The notes below the pieces were generated by a model. That model did not search any database. It was not told the origin of the DNA and saw only the letters and a program-made list of their open reading frames with translations. A DNA stretch of 28,545 bases from JASMTM01 sp046483075 (GTDB lineage: Bacteria; Thermotogota; Thermotogae; Petrotogales; Kosmotogaceae), in the NCBI GenBank assembly GCA_046483075.1, contig JAWODV010000011.1:1-28545 (forward strand). Direction: 5' to 3'. Every line of letters begins with the position of its first letter. Positions within the stretch are counted from its first letter, which is position 1. Below are positions 15,139 to 22,043 of this stretch, in pieces. A program made the position numbers and the translations under genes.

Positions 15139-16008
15139 ATGAAGATAAGTTTCCACACAGATGCCTTTAATTCAGCCGTTTTCAGCTTTGAAAAAGCGCT
15201 TGCATGGGCACAGAAAAATGATGTGCATTACATTGAGTGCGGCATTATTGATGGAGTATCCTGGATTCATGGACTGGGATACTTCCCTCACATTTCTTTA
15301 ACTGAAGACCCAATGAGGATCAAAGAGTTAATGAAAAAATATGATGTTAGTTTTTCACAGGTAGATTCAGCTTATCCTCTTTCAGGTCATCGAGGTCTCT
15401 ACTATGGCGCACCATATGTGTTAAAAACGCTGCCCTGGGCAAAAGCCGCGGAGTGTCCTAATATAGCTACCACAGATGGGTTGAAGAAACCAGAGGGACT
15501 TACCGAAAAAGAATCACTTGAACTTATGAAAAGAGCATACACTGACATTGTTGAAACAGCTGAGCTATATAAAATAAACATAAATATCGAAGTTCATGGC
15601 TATTTCACTACCAATCCTGAATTACTTGAAAAAATGCTTGATTTCGTGGACAGCGATTATTTTGGACTTAATCTGGATACAGGGAACAGCTTTATTGCTG
15701 GACAGGATCCCGTTGAATTTTGTAGAAAATTTATTAATAAGATAAAGCATGTACACATAAAAGATGTCCCTGAAAGTCTTGCAAAAAAATTACGTGGAAA
15801 AGACACTGGAATTGGAATAAGTCATAGCGCTATTGGAGAAGGCGTAAATGCTGAAAATATAAAGAAAATTCTGACTATGTTGAATGACTCAGGTTACGAT
15901 GGCTTTTTGAGTATGGAATGTGAAGGACAGGGTGGCCCTTTAATAGAAAGATCCTTGAATTGGCTCAGAAAAATATTAAAGGAACTAAGTATCCCTGAAG
16001 AAAAGTAA
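15139..16008 (+). CDS. Sugar epimerase/isomerase-like TIM-barrel protein (second of pair)
   Basis: 289 residues, same superfamily as its neighbour but clearly diverged. Probable metal ligands are Glu in NIEVHG, Asp in LNLDTGNSF, His in IKHVHIKDV and Glu in LSMECEG. The N-terminus MKISFHTDAFNS is the first barrel strand. Two such enzymes in one operon recall inositol and rare-sugar pathways, where successive keto-sugar or inosose conversions use IolE/IolI-type barrels. No dehydrogenase or kinase is present here to complete such a route. The ATG follows AGGGGG. The terminator at 16026-16051 ends the operon. Confidence 0.87.
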   Translation: MKISFHTDAFNSAVFSFEKALAWAQKNDVHYIECGIIDGVSWIHGLGYFPHISLTEDPMRIKELMKKYDVSFSQVDSAYPLSGHRGLYYGAPYVLKTLPWAKAAECPNIATTDGLKKPEGLTEKESLELMKRAYTDIVETAELYKININIEVHGYFTTNPELLEKMLDFVDSDYFGLNLDTGNSFIAGQDPVEFCRKFINKIKHVHIKDVPESLAKKLRGKDTGIGISHSAIGEGVNAENIKKILTMLNDSGYDGFLSMECEGQGGPLIERSLNWLRKILKELSIPEEK

Positions 16009-16025
16009 TAACTGAAATAACTCAC

Positions 16026-16051
16026 AGGCCCGCTTTGTAGCGGGCCTTTTT
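16026..16051 (+). terminator. Intrinsic terminator of the sugar operon
   Basis: AGGCCCGCT (16026-16034), loop TTGT, AGCGGGCCT (16039-16047), followed by a T-run. A strong GC stem just 18 bases after the last stop codon. Confidence 0.92.
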
Positions 16052-16099
16052 ATTGGTATACTTCTGTCGATATAAATAAATTTGTATTGGAGTGATTAG

Positions 16100-16783
16100 A
16101 TGAACAAAATATCTGCAAAATTGGGATTTTGGTCTGCATTTATTTGTTTATTAACGTTTATTTTGTATATGGTTGGTTTCATAGCTATTATGATTGTTAA
16201 TCCGCCTTTTGTCTGGACTAATTTAACAGATTTTGTAGAATATGCGAATAATTACAATCAGTTCTATAAACATATGGCAGAATTTTCAATGCTTGTTAGC
16301 TCGGTGTTTTTTGTAATTTTACTAAGTGCTATATTTGATTTCGTTCCTAAATCAAAGAAAATCCTGGCCAGAATTGGTATACATTTTGCAATGGCTTTCT
16401 CAATTACAATAGGCATTAATTATTTTATCCAGTTTACTGCAGTTAGATTGCAAGTAAAAGAAGGGATTACGGATGGTTTGTCACAATTTGTCCAGAGTTT
16501 TCCTATTTCAGGCGTTGCAGCCATCAATATGCTTGGCTGGACGGTTTTCTTCGGACTTTCTTCAATATTTGCAGGCCTTGCGTTATCAAAAGGAAAACTG
16601 GAAAAGTTTATGAAATTTGCTTTCATTGCAAATGCTTTTAATTCATTCCTGGGCGGTATAGGATATACATTTGACATTTTTCTTATCACCTTCTTTACTA
16701 TGTATCTGGGTATGGGCTTTTTCGTTATGCTTATAATGATTTCAGCGATGTTGTACTTCAAAAGATCTGTTAAGATATCATAG
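16100..16783 (+). CDS. Six-helix membrane protein, unknown function
   Basis: 227 residues with about six hydrophobic helices (near 12-33, 60-82, 92-112, 135-160, 168-190, 195-220). Loops are short and no catalytic or transport signature was recognised. The layout loosely recalls DUF4386-type membrane proteins, not certainly. The ATG at 16100 follows GGAGTGATTAG. It stands first in a co-directional run with the DMT transporter and methyltransferase genes, 47 bases before the transporter gene, so it may be part of that transcript. Confidence 0.75.
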   Translation: MNKISAKLGFWSAFICLLTFILYMVGFIAIMIVNPPFVWTNLTDFVEYANNYNQFYKHMAEFSMLVSSVFFVILLSAIFDFVPKSKKILARIGIHFAMAFSITIGINYFIQFTAVRLQVKEGITDGLSQFVQSFPISGVAAINMLGWTVFFGLSSIFAGLALSKGKLEKFMKFAFIANAFNSFLGGIGYTFDIFLITFFTMYLGMGFFVMLIMISAMLYFKRSVKIS

Positions 16784-16830
16784 AAGAATATCAGGGTTTT
16801 AATAAGCCTTTGAAATTTCAGGAGTAGATT

Positions 16831-17727
16831 TTGATTTATCTAATACTGTCAATACTTTGCAGTTCTTCAATTGCATTAATCTTTAAATACAGCGAATCCA
16901 AAAATATGAATCGTTTCGCGATAACGATGTTCAATTATGTAGGAGCTGCAGTTACTGCATTTGTTATGCTACTTATCGATTTTCCTGAAACTGGTACAGG
17001 TGATTCTTCTTTTCATGAGGTTATAGTTAAATCATCAGCTTTGTTTAGTAAAAACAGTAGTATTTTCTGGGGAATAGGCATCGGTCTGTTTGCAGGAATA
17101 TTCTTTTTTGTGGCCTTTATTTATTACCAGAAGAGCGTTAGAGAAAACGGTGTTAGTCTTTCCGGCGCATTTGGGAAGTTGGGAATAATTGTTCCGATGA
17201 CCCTGGGCATGGTTTTGTGGAAAGAGATTCCTCTACCGCTTCAGTGGATTGGCATATTTCTGGCCATAGCGTCCATTTTGCTGGTTAACAATCCTTTCAG
17301 GTCCAGAGCTGACAGGATAAGACTGTCACTGGTATTGTTGTTTTTGTTCAACGGACTTGCAGAATTCACAAATAAACTGTTTCAGAATTATACAATTACT
17401 GGTTATAAAAATATTTTTCTTTTGAGTGTTTTTTCCAGTGCTTTCTTTATCAGTTTAATTTTCTACAAGAGAAGAAGGATTAAAATAAAAATAGAAGAGG
17501 TTTTTACAGGGCTTGCGGTGGGATTACCCAATCTTTTCTCTTCATTCTTCCTCATTATGGCACTGGAAGGTATGAAGAGCTCTGTCGTTTTCCCTGTGTT
17601 TAGCGCTGGTAGTGTGGTAATGATAAGCATTGGAGGCTTCTTCATATTTAGAGAGAAATTAAAGCGAAAGGATTTAATTTCACTGTTCTTGATTCTTGTT
17701 GCACTTATTCTTATTAATATCAAATAA
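16831..17727 (+). CDS. EamA/DMT superfamily transporter
   Basis: 298 residues with about ten membrane helices arranged as two repeated halves. The first half ends in VSLSGAFGKLGIIVPMTLGMVLWKE, and the second in FPVFSAGSVVMISIGGFFIFREKLKRKD, the classic end-of-repeat pattern of EamA proteins (helix, charged Glu, short loop). These usually export or import small metabolites such as amino acids. The start is TTG at 16831, preceded by CAGGAG six bases before. The methyltransferase gene follows after ten bases, suggesting co-transcription. Substrate unknown. Confidence 0.88.
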   Translation: MIYLILSILCSSSIALIFKYSESKNMNRFAITMFNYVGAAVTAFVMLLIDFPETGTGDSSFHEVIVKSSALFSKNSSIFWGIGIGLFAGIFFFVAFIYYQKSVRENGVSLSGAFGKLGIIVPMTLGMVLWKEIPLPLQWIGIFLAIASILLVNNPFRSRADRIRLSLVLLFLFNGLAEFTNKLFQNYTITGYKNIFLLSVFSSAFFISLIFYKRRRIKIKIEEVFTGLAVGLPNLFSSFFLIMALEGMKSSVVFPVFSAGSVVMISIGGFFIFREKLKRKDLISLFLILVALILINIK

Positions 17728-17737
17728 GGGGTGAACC

Positions 17738-18838
17738 ATGCGTTATAAAGTAACAAAAACCTTCAAAAGTGATTTAGAGTCATTTATAGAACTCAACAAA
17801 GGTGAAAGGGTTTATAAAGAAGGCATCTATGAAGGAAACGAAAAATGGCCAAACTGGATTTATTGCAAAAAGTTAGACAGTAAGGAAGAAGGTTGGGTGC
17901 CATTACAGATACTGGAAAAAGAAGGAGAAACGGTAGTGGCAAAAGAACATTACTCGGCCAGAGAAATGAACGTGGATAAAGGAGAAATTGTTGAAGGTAT
18001 CAAACGGTTAAACGGATGGATTTGGTGTTTAAAAGAAAGTGGTAATGAGGGCTGGGTTCCGGAAGAGAACCTCAATCTCATAGATCACGATTTCGAAGAA
18101 CTCTATAATAAGGGATTAAAGGCAAATTTCAAAGGGTGGGAATTTTCTTACCTTGATAACCGAATGATAACCGTTGATGAAATACCCTGGAATTATCGGG
18201 ATATCGTTAGAAAATACCTTGCAAAAGCAATGAACCTGCTTGACATGGGGACAGGTGGTGGAGAATTTCTCGCTTCACTGTCAGATCTACCAAAAAACAC
18301 CTGTGCGACAGAATCCTACAAACCGAATATTCCAGTTGCCAGAAAAAGACTTGAACCCCTAGGTATTGAAGTGAGGGAATTTGAAGATGATGAAAATTTA
18401 CCCTTTGAAGAGGATTCCTTCGATCTTGTAATAAACAGGCACGACTCTTATCAGCCAGAAGAACTCACGAGGATAATGAAAGAAAAAGGAATTTTCGTCA
18501 CCCAGCAGGTGGGAGAACTGGATAATGTTGAACTGAACCATTTCTTTGACGATCATTCAAGGGATGAAAATGAATGGTGCCTGATTAACGCCATAAATGA
18601 ACTGAAGAAAGCAGGTTTTGATATTCTGAAAAAGAACGAAGTATTCCCAGAAACATTTTTTACAGACATTACTGCAGTCGTTTATTACCTAAAGGTCATT
18701 CAATGGCAGATTCCCGGAATTGAACTGGATAGTCCGGTGGCAAAAACCAAGCTTAAAAAACTCCATGAAATTATCATTGAAGAGGGTTCATTTAAAACAA
18801 AGCAGCACAGGTTCGTGATCATTGCTAAAAAACCATAG
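17738..18838 (+). CDS. SH3-SH3-methyltransferase fusion protein
   Basis: 366 residues. Residues ~1-58 and ~60-115 are two SH3-like repeats; each ends in a Gly-Trp-Val-Pro motif (EEGWVPLQIL, NEGWVPEENL) and contains an ALYD-like start (YKVTKTFKS, TVVAKEHYSARE). In many bacteria these repeats occur as a separate ~115-residue SH3 protein. From ~118 on is a class I SAM-dependent methyltransferase, with motif I NLLDMGTGGGEFL around Asp169, an acidic strand-2 turn (CATESYKP) and the motif IV region FDLVINRHDSYQP. The ATG follows GGGGTGA, ten bases after the transporter stop. The SH3 repeats may bind a partner or peptide and direct methylation. The substrate is unknown. Confidence 0.85.
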   Translation: MRYKVTKTFKSDLESFIELNKGERVYKEGIYEGNEKWPNWIYCKKLDSKEEGWVPLQILEKEGETVVAKEHYSAREMNVDKGEIVEGIKRLNGWIWCLKESGNEGWVPEENLNLIDHDFEELYNKGLKANFKGWEFSYLDNRMITVDEIPWNYRDIVRKYLAKAMNLLDMGTGGGEFLASLSDLPKNTCATESYKPNIPVARKRLEPLGIEVREFEDDENLPFEEDSFDLVINRHDSYQPEELTRIMKEKGIFVTQQVGELDNVELNHFFDDHSRDENEWCLINAINELKKAGFDILKKNEVFPETFFTDITAVVYYLKVIQWQIPGIELDSPVAKTKLKKLHEIIIEEGSFKTKQHRFVIIAKKP

Positions 18839-18855
18839 ATTGGATGGAATGAAAA

Positions 18856-19626
18856 ATGAAAAAAGAAGATATCGTGAATTACAACAGAAAAGCCTGGAAC
18901 AAATATGTTGATGAAAAAATTGAGTGGTCTATCCCTGTCAATCACAAAACAATTGTAGAAGCAAAGAAAGGTATTTGGAACATCGTACTTACACCAATTA
19001 AACCCATTCCGAAAGAATGGATGGGGAACGTAAAGGATAAAAGGATACTTTGCCTTGCTTCAGGAGGTGGCCAACAGGGACCGATACTGGCCGCAGCAGG
19101 TGCTGACGTGACTGTTTTTGACAACTCCCCAAAACAATTAAAACAGGATGAGCTGGTAGCGAAGAATGAAGTCTTGTGTATCAAGACAGTGCTGGGAGAT
19201 ATGAGAGATCTTTCATGTTTTGAGGATGAATATTTTGACCTTATCATCCATCCCGTTTCGAATTGTTTTGTTCCTGAGCTTGAACCTGTATGGAAGGAAG
19301 CATACAGAGTATTGAAACATGGAGGATCCCTGTTATCCGGTTTTTCAAAACCGGAGATGTATCTGTTTACAGATGAAGACATAGAAAAGGGTAATCTTAT
19401 TGTTAAGAATAGGCTTCCCTATTGTACGCTGGAAGAAACAAAAGGTGACATGGAAAGCTATTCCAAAACTGGAAGAGCTGTTGAGTACAGCCATACACTT
19501 GAAGACCAGATCGGAGGTCAGATAAAGGCAGGTTTTATCATTAATGGTTTTTATGAAGATTTTTTTGAAGATGACCTGCTATCAAAGTATTTTCCAACCT
19601 TTATAGCTACATTAGCCAAGAAATAA
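18856..19626 (+). CDS. Class I SAM-dependent methyltransferase
   Basis: 256 residues. The SAM-binding motif I is ILCLASGGGQQGPILAAAG (near residues 64-82), followed by the acidic strand-2 VTVFDNSPKQL, DMRDL for the adenine contact and FDLIIHPVSNCFVPEL for motif IV, then YRVLKHGGSLLSG for the post-motif. This is the Methyltransf_11/25 type that acts on small molecules. The SD is weak (GGATGGAATG) and the gene begins 17 bases after the fusion gene. It is the second methyltransferase in a row, with different sequence, so it is not a recent duplicate. Substrate unknown. Confidence 0.88.
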   Translation: MKKEDIVNYNRKAWNKYVDEKIEWSIPVNHKTIVEAKKGIWNIVLTPIKPIPKEWMGNVKDKRILCLASGGGQQGPILAAAGADVTVFDNSPKQLKQDELVAKNEVLCIKTVLGDMRDLSCFEDEYFDLIIHPVSNCFVPELEPVWKEAYRVLKHGGSLLSGFSKPEMYLFTDEDIEKGNLIVKNRLPYCTLEETKGDMESYSKTGRAVEYSHTLEDQIGGQIKAGFIINGFYEDFFEDDLLSKYFPTFIATLAKK

Positions 19627-19656
19627 ATTTAACGAAATATTTTAGGAGTGGTTATT

Positions 19657-21129
19657 GTGGGTAAGTCTATTATTATCATAGGAGCAGGTATTGGAGGGTT
19701 GTCAGCTGGTTGTTATGCAATGAAAAATGATTATAACGTTGACATCTTTGAGATGCATAGTTCACCCGGAGGTGTATGTACTTCATGGAATAGGAAAGGT
19801 TACACCTTTGATTATTGCATACATCACCTTGCAGGAACAAAATCTGGAAGTCTTCTTTACAGTATGTGGGAAGAATTAGGAGCTATGCCTTCTGAAGTTA
19901 TCTTTCCACAATCATTGACCTCAGTTGAGGATTTTAGAGAAAATGTATTCAATGTTTATTATGATTTTGAAAAACTCAAGAAAGAAATGATTATGATTGC
20001 TCCCAATGATACAGAAGTTATAGAGAAATACATTGCCGTATTAAAAGATGCATCAAAAATTGACTTGCTTGAAATAGGTCACTGGAAAACCAAACACTGG
20101 CTAAAAAAATTTTTTCACATTATGAAATTAATGAAATGGGGAAAAGTTACTATGAAACAGTTTGGTGAAAAGTTCTCTGATCCCATAATGAGGCGTTTTT
20201 TCCCAACTATTCAGTATGATTGGGAGTATATACCAATACTTTTGCATTTAAATATCCACGCAGGAGTAAGAGAAAAGAAATATGGTTGGTATAAAGGTGG
20301 CTCTCTCAGATTCTCACAGAATATAGCTAAGAAATTCAGGGATTTAGGTGGCAATATAAACTTAAATTCTAAGGTAAGCAAAATTCTGACTAAAAATGAT
20401 GCTGCAGTGGGAATAAAACTCAAAGATGGTACAGAACATTATGCTGATTATATTATTTCAAATGCTTACGAATATAACACTATAATGAAACTGCTGGATG
20501 GAAAATACATGACTAGAAAAATGAAAGAAAGATATCTAAAACCTGGAGAAAGAATGGTAATGGGACTACACGTATTCTTTGGCGTAGATAGAGATCTCTC
20601 TGATGAACCTCCATCTATAGTACTGTTTCTTGATAAGCCTCTAGAAATAGCTGGAGAAAAAAGACAGAAACTACATCTAGAGTTTTATGGATTTGATTCT
20701 TCTATGGCCCCAAATGGGAAAGGTGTTATAAAAGCGATTTTTGATACAGAATACTCTTATTGGGTTGAGCTTTACAAAGATAAAGTTAAATATAAAGAAA
20801 AGAAAGAGGAGATTGCAGAAAAAATTATTGAAGTGCTAAAAAAACGATTTCCTAAAATAAATGAACAAATTGAGGTAGTGGATGTGACTACTCCTGTTAC
20901 TGCTGAAAGATTCACGGCTTCAAGCAGACCTTACGGCGACAAAATCACTTTTAGTCCAAAAGAAATGCTTAAAACAATGTTTAACAAACCAGCAACTCTA
21001 ACTGGTTTGAATAAATTCTATATGATTGGTCAATCAGTAGGTGGGGCAGGCATTCCTGGTTGTGCAGCTATGGGAAAGAATGTCATTAAGAAAATCTGTA
21101 AAGCTGATAAAATAAAATTCTCTTCCTAA
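19657..21129 (+). CDS. CrtI-like FAD-dependent oxidoreductase (phytoene desaturase superfamily)
   Basis: 490 residues from GTG 19657, eight bases after AGGAG; an earlier GTG at 19648 overlaps the SD. The N-terminal dinucleotide-binding site is IIIIGAGIGGLSAGCYA, then EMHSSPGGVCTSW, as in phytoene desaturases and all-trans-retinol saturases. The C-terminal FAD closure is FYMIGQSVGGAGIPGCAAMGKNV. Length and both ends fit a flavin-dependent desaturase/isomerase-type enzyme acting on a hydrophobic substrate. No carotenoid genes are present, so lipid or quinone-related substrates are equally possible. It begins 30 bases after the methyltransferase and ends the co-directional run; no clear terminator is seen after it. 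Confidence 0.88.
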   Translation: MGKSIIIIGAGIGGLSAGCYAMKNDYNVDIFEMHSSPGGVCTSWNRKGYTFDYCIHHLAGTKSGSLLYSMWEELGAMPSEVIFPQSLTSVEDFRENVFNVYYDFEKLKKEMIMIAPNDTEVIEKYIAVLKDASKIDLLEIGHWKTKHWLKKFFHIMKLMKWGKVTMKQFGEKFSDPIMRRFFPTIQYDWEYIPILLHLNIHAGVREKKYGWYKGGSLRFSQNIAKKFRDLGGNINLNSKVSKILTKNDAAVGIKLKDGTEHYADYIISNAYEYNTIMKLLDGKYMTRKMKERYLKPGERMVMGLHVFFGVDRDLSDEPPSIVLFLDKPLEIAGEKRQKLHLEFYGFDSSMAPNGKGVIKAIFDTEYSYWVELYKDKVKYKEKKEEIAEKIIEVLKKRFPKINEQIEVVDVTTPVTAERFTASSRPYGDKITFSPKEMLKTMFNKPATLTGLNKFYMIGQSVGGAGIPGCAAMGKNVIKKICKADKIKFSS

Positions 21130-21247
21130 AGCCTTTTTGTATCAATAAATTGTAATAAGCAATTTGATTACTTCAGCAATCTTTTTTAAGCAAACTCATA
21201 CTAAAAAAAGAACTTTTGTCTATTGTTAGTAAATGAAACGGTATTTT

Positions 21248-21291
21248 TCTAAGGAAACTCTAAGGTTCTTCAAAGGTTATTCTAAGTTTCA
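21248..21291 (+). promoter_or_regulatory. Four contiguous 11-bp repeats, probable response-regulator binding site
   Basis: The units are TCTAAGGAAAC (21248), TCTAAGGTTCT (21259), TCAAAGGTTAT (21270) and TCTAAGTTTCA (21281), with core TCTAAGGTT. One repeat per helical turn is the arrangement used by OmpR/PhoB-family regulators. A TGTAAT -10 at 21302-21307 puts the -35 position (21279-21284) inside the repeats, as in activator-dependent promoters. The controlled gene would be the exported protein at 21336. Confidence 0.6.
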
Positions 21292-21301
21292 CCTCGTAAG
21301 A

Positions 21302-21307
21302 TGTAAT
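21302..21307 (+). promoter_or_regulatory. -10 element of the exported OB-fold-like gene
   Basis: TGTAAT, 29 bases before the ATG. There is no consensus -35; the fourth 11-bp repeat occupies that position. CCTCG/CGAGG (21292-21296, 21308-21312) flank the element. Confidence 0.45.
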
Positions 21308-21335
21308 CGAGGAACAAAATTATGGAGGTGAAAAA

Positions 21336-21899
21336 ATGAAAAAGAAATTATTGGTAGTAACACTTATCAGCTTAATGGTAATCGGAACAGGCGTTTTTGC
21401 TTTTGGACCCAGATGGAATTCAGAAACACAAAACACTCCTATGGGAAACTACAGAATGAGAAATATGGAAGAATTTGAACCACAGTACCTTAACAGAGAA
21501 GATTCAGTTTATTTCTCTGGTGAAGATATCGAATTCGAAGGAACAGTTGTTGAGGTAAAGACTTTCCCAACAGTTTTTGTAGTAGAAGCTGAGGACGGTA
21601 CGATTCATGAAGTCCATTCAGGACCAGTCTGGTTGTACGAAGATGTTGACGTTGATGTGGACTCAAAGGTAGAGATAACTGGTAAACTCATATCTGATGA
21701 AGACAGTAACTTTGTAGTACTTACGAAAATTACAGTCGACGGCGAAGAAATTATCATTAGAGAAGCAGACGAGTTTGGTTTTAGAGCCAACGGCCCTGCT
21801 AACAAACAGGCCCAGCAATCAGGCAACAGACGCGGCGGTTTTGACACAAAGGGTAATAGAAATATGAGACAACCCGGTAATAACGGACGCTGCTGGTAA
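21336..21899 (+). CDS. Exported OB-fold-like protein with Asn/Gly/Arg-rich tail
   Basis: 187 residues. Signal peptide MKKKLLVVTLISLMVIGTGVFAFG. After a Met/Asn-rich linker, residues ~60-140 show a small beta-barrel pattern (VYFSGEDIEFEGTVVEV, TVFVVEAEDGTIHEVHSGP, DVDVDSKVEITGKLI, KITVDGEEIIIREA) typical of exported OB-fold domains that bind ligands or metals. The tail (from ~150) is rich in Asn, Gln, Gly and Arg and ends Gly-Arg-Cys-Trp; that Cys is the only one. The ATG follows GGAGGTG. It is a single-gene unit with its own repeat-containing promoter and terminator, so it looks like a regulated envelope-response protein. No function is known to me. Confidence 0.78.
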   Translation: MKKKLLVVTLISLMVIGTGVFAFGPRWNSETQNTPMGNYRMRNMEEFEPQYLNREDSVYFSGEDIEFEGTVVEVKTFPTVFVVEAEDGTIHEVHSGPVWLYEDVDVDVDSKVEITGKLISDEDSNFVVLTKITVDGEEIIIREADEFGFRANGPANKQAQQSGNRRGGFDTKGNRNMRQPGNNGRCW

Positions 21900-21923
21900 T
21901 AATAAATAAAAAAGTGCTCATTT

Positions 21924-21957
21924 AACGGGAGCTGTATTCTGGCTCCCGTTTTTTTAT
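21924..21957 (+). terminator. Intrinsic terminator
   Basis: AACGGGAGC (21924-21932) pairs with GCTCCCGTT (21942-21950) around a nine-base loop, then a T-run. It ends the exported OB-fold-like gene 25 bases after its stop. Confidence 0.9.
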
Positions 21958-21971
21958 TTAATATGCAACGG

Positions 21972-21980
21972 TGCTATAAT
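21972..21980 (+). promoter_or_regulatory. Extended -10 promoter of the methyltransferase gene
   Basis: TGCTATAAT at 21972-21980 is a perfect -10 with a TGn extension. No -35 is evident (the region is the preceding terminator T-run). The expected start near 21987 gives a ~57-base leader to the proposed AUU start. Confidence 0.5.
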
Positions 21981-22043
21981 TGCAGTGTTTTGAGTACTTC
22001 CTGAGTTTTAGTTACTGTGCATAAATTTTATGGAGGGATTTTT

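Noticed and set aside
22017..22043. GTG 22017 as the start of the MtaA-like protein
   Set aside because: No SD upstream, and it would place the strong GGAGGGA inside the coding region and add residues (HKFYGGIFI) not expected in the family.
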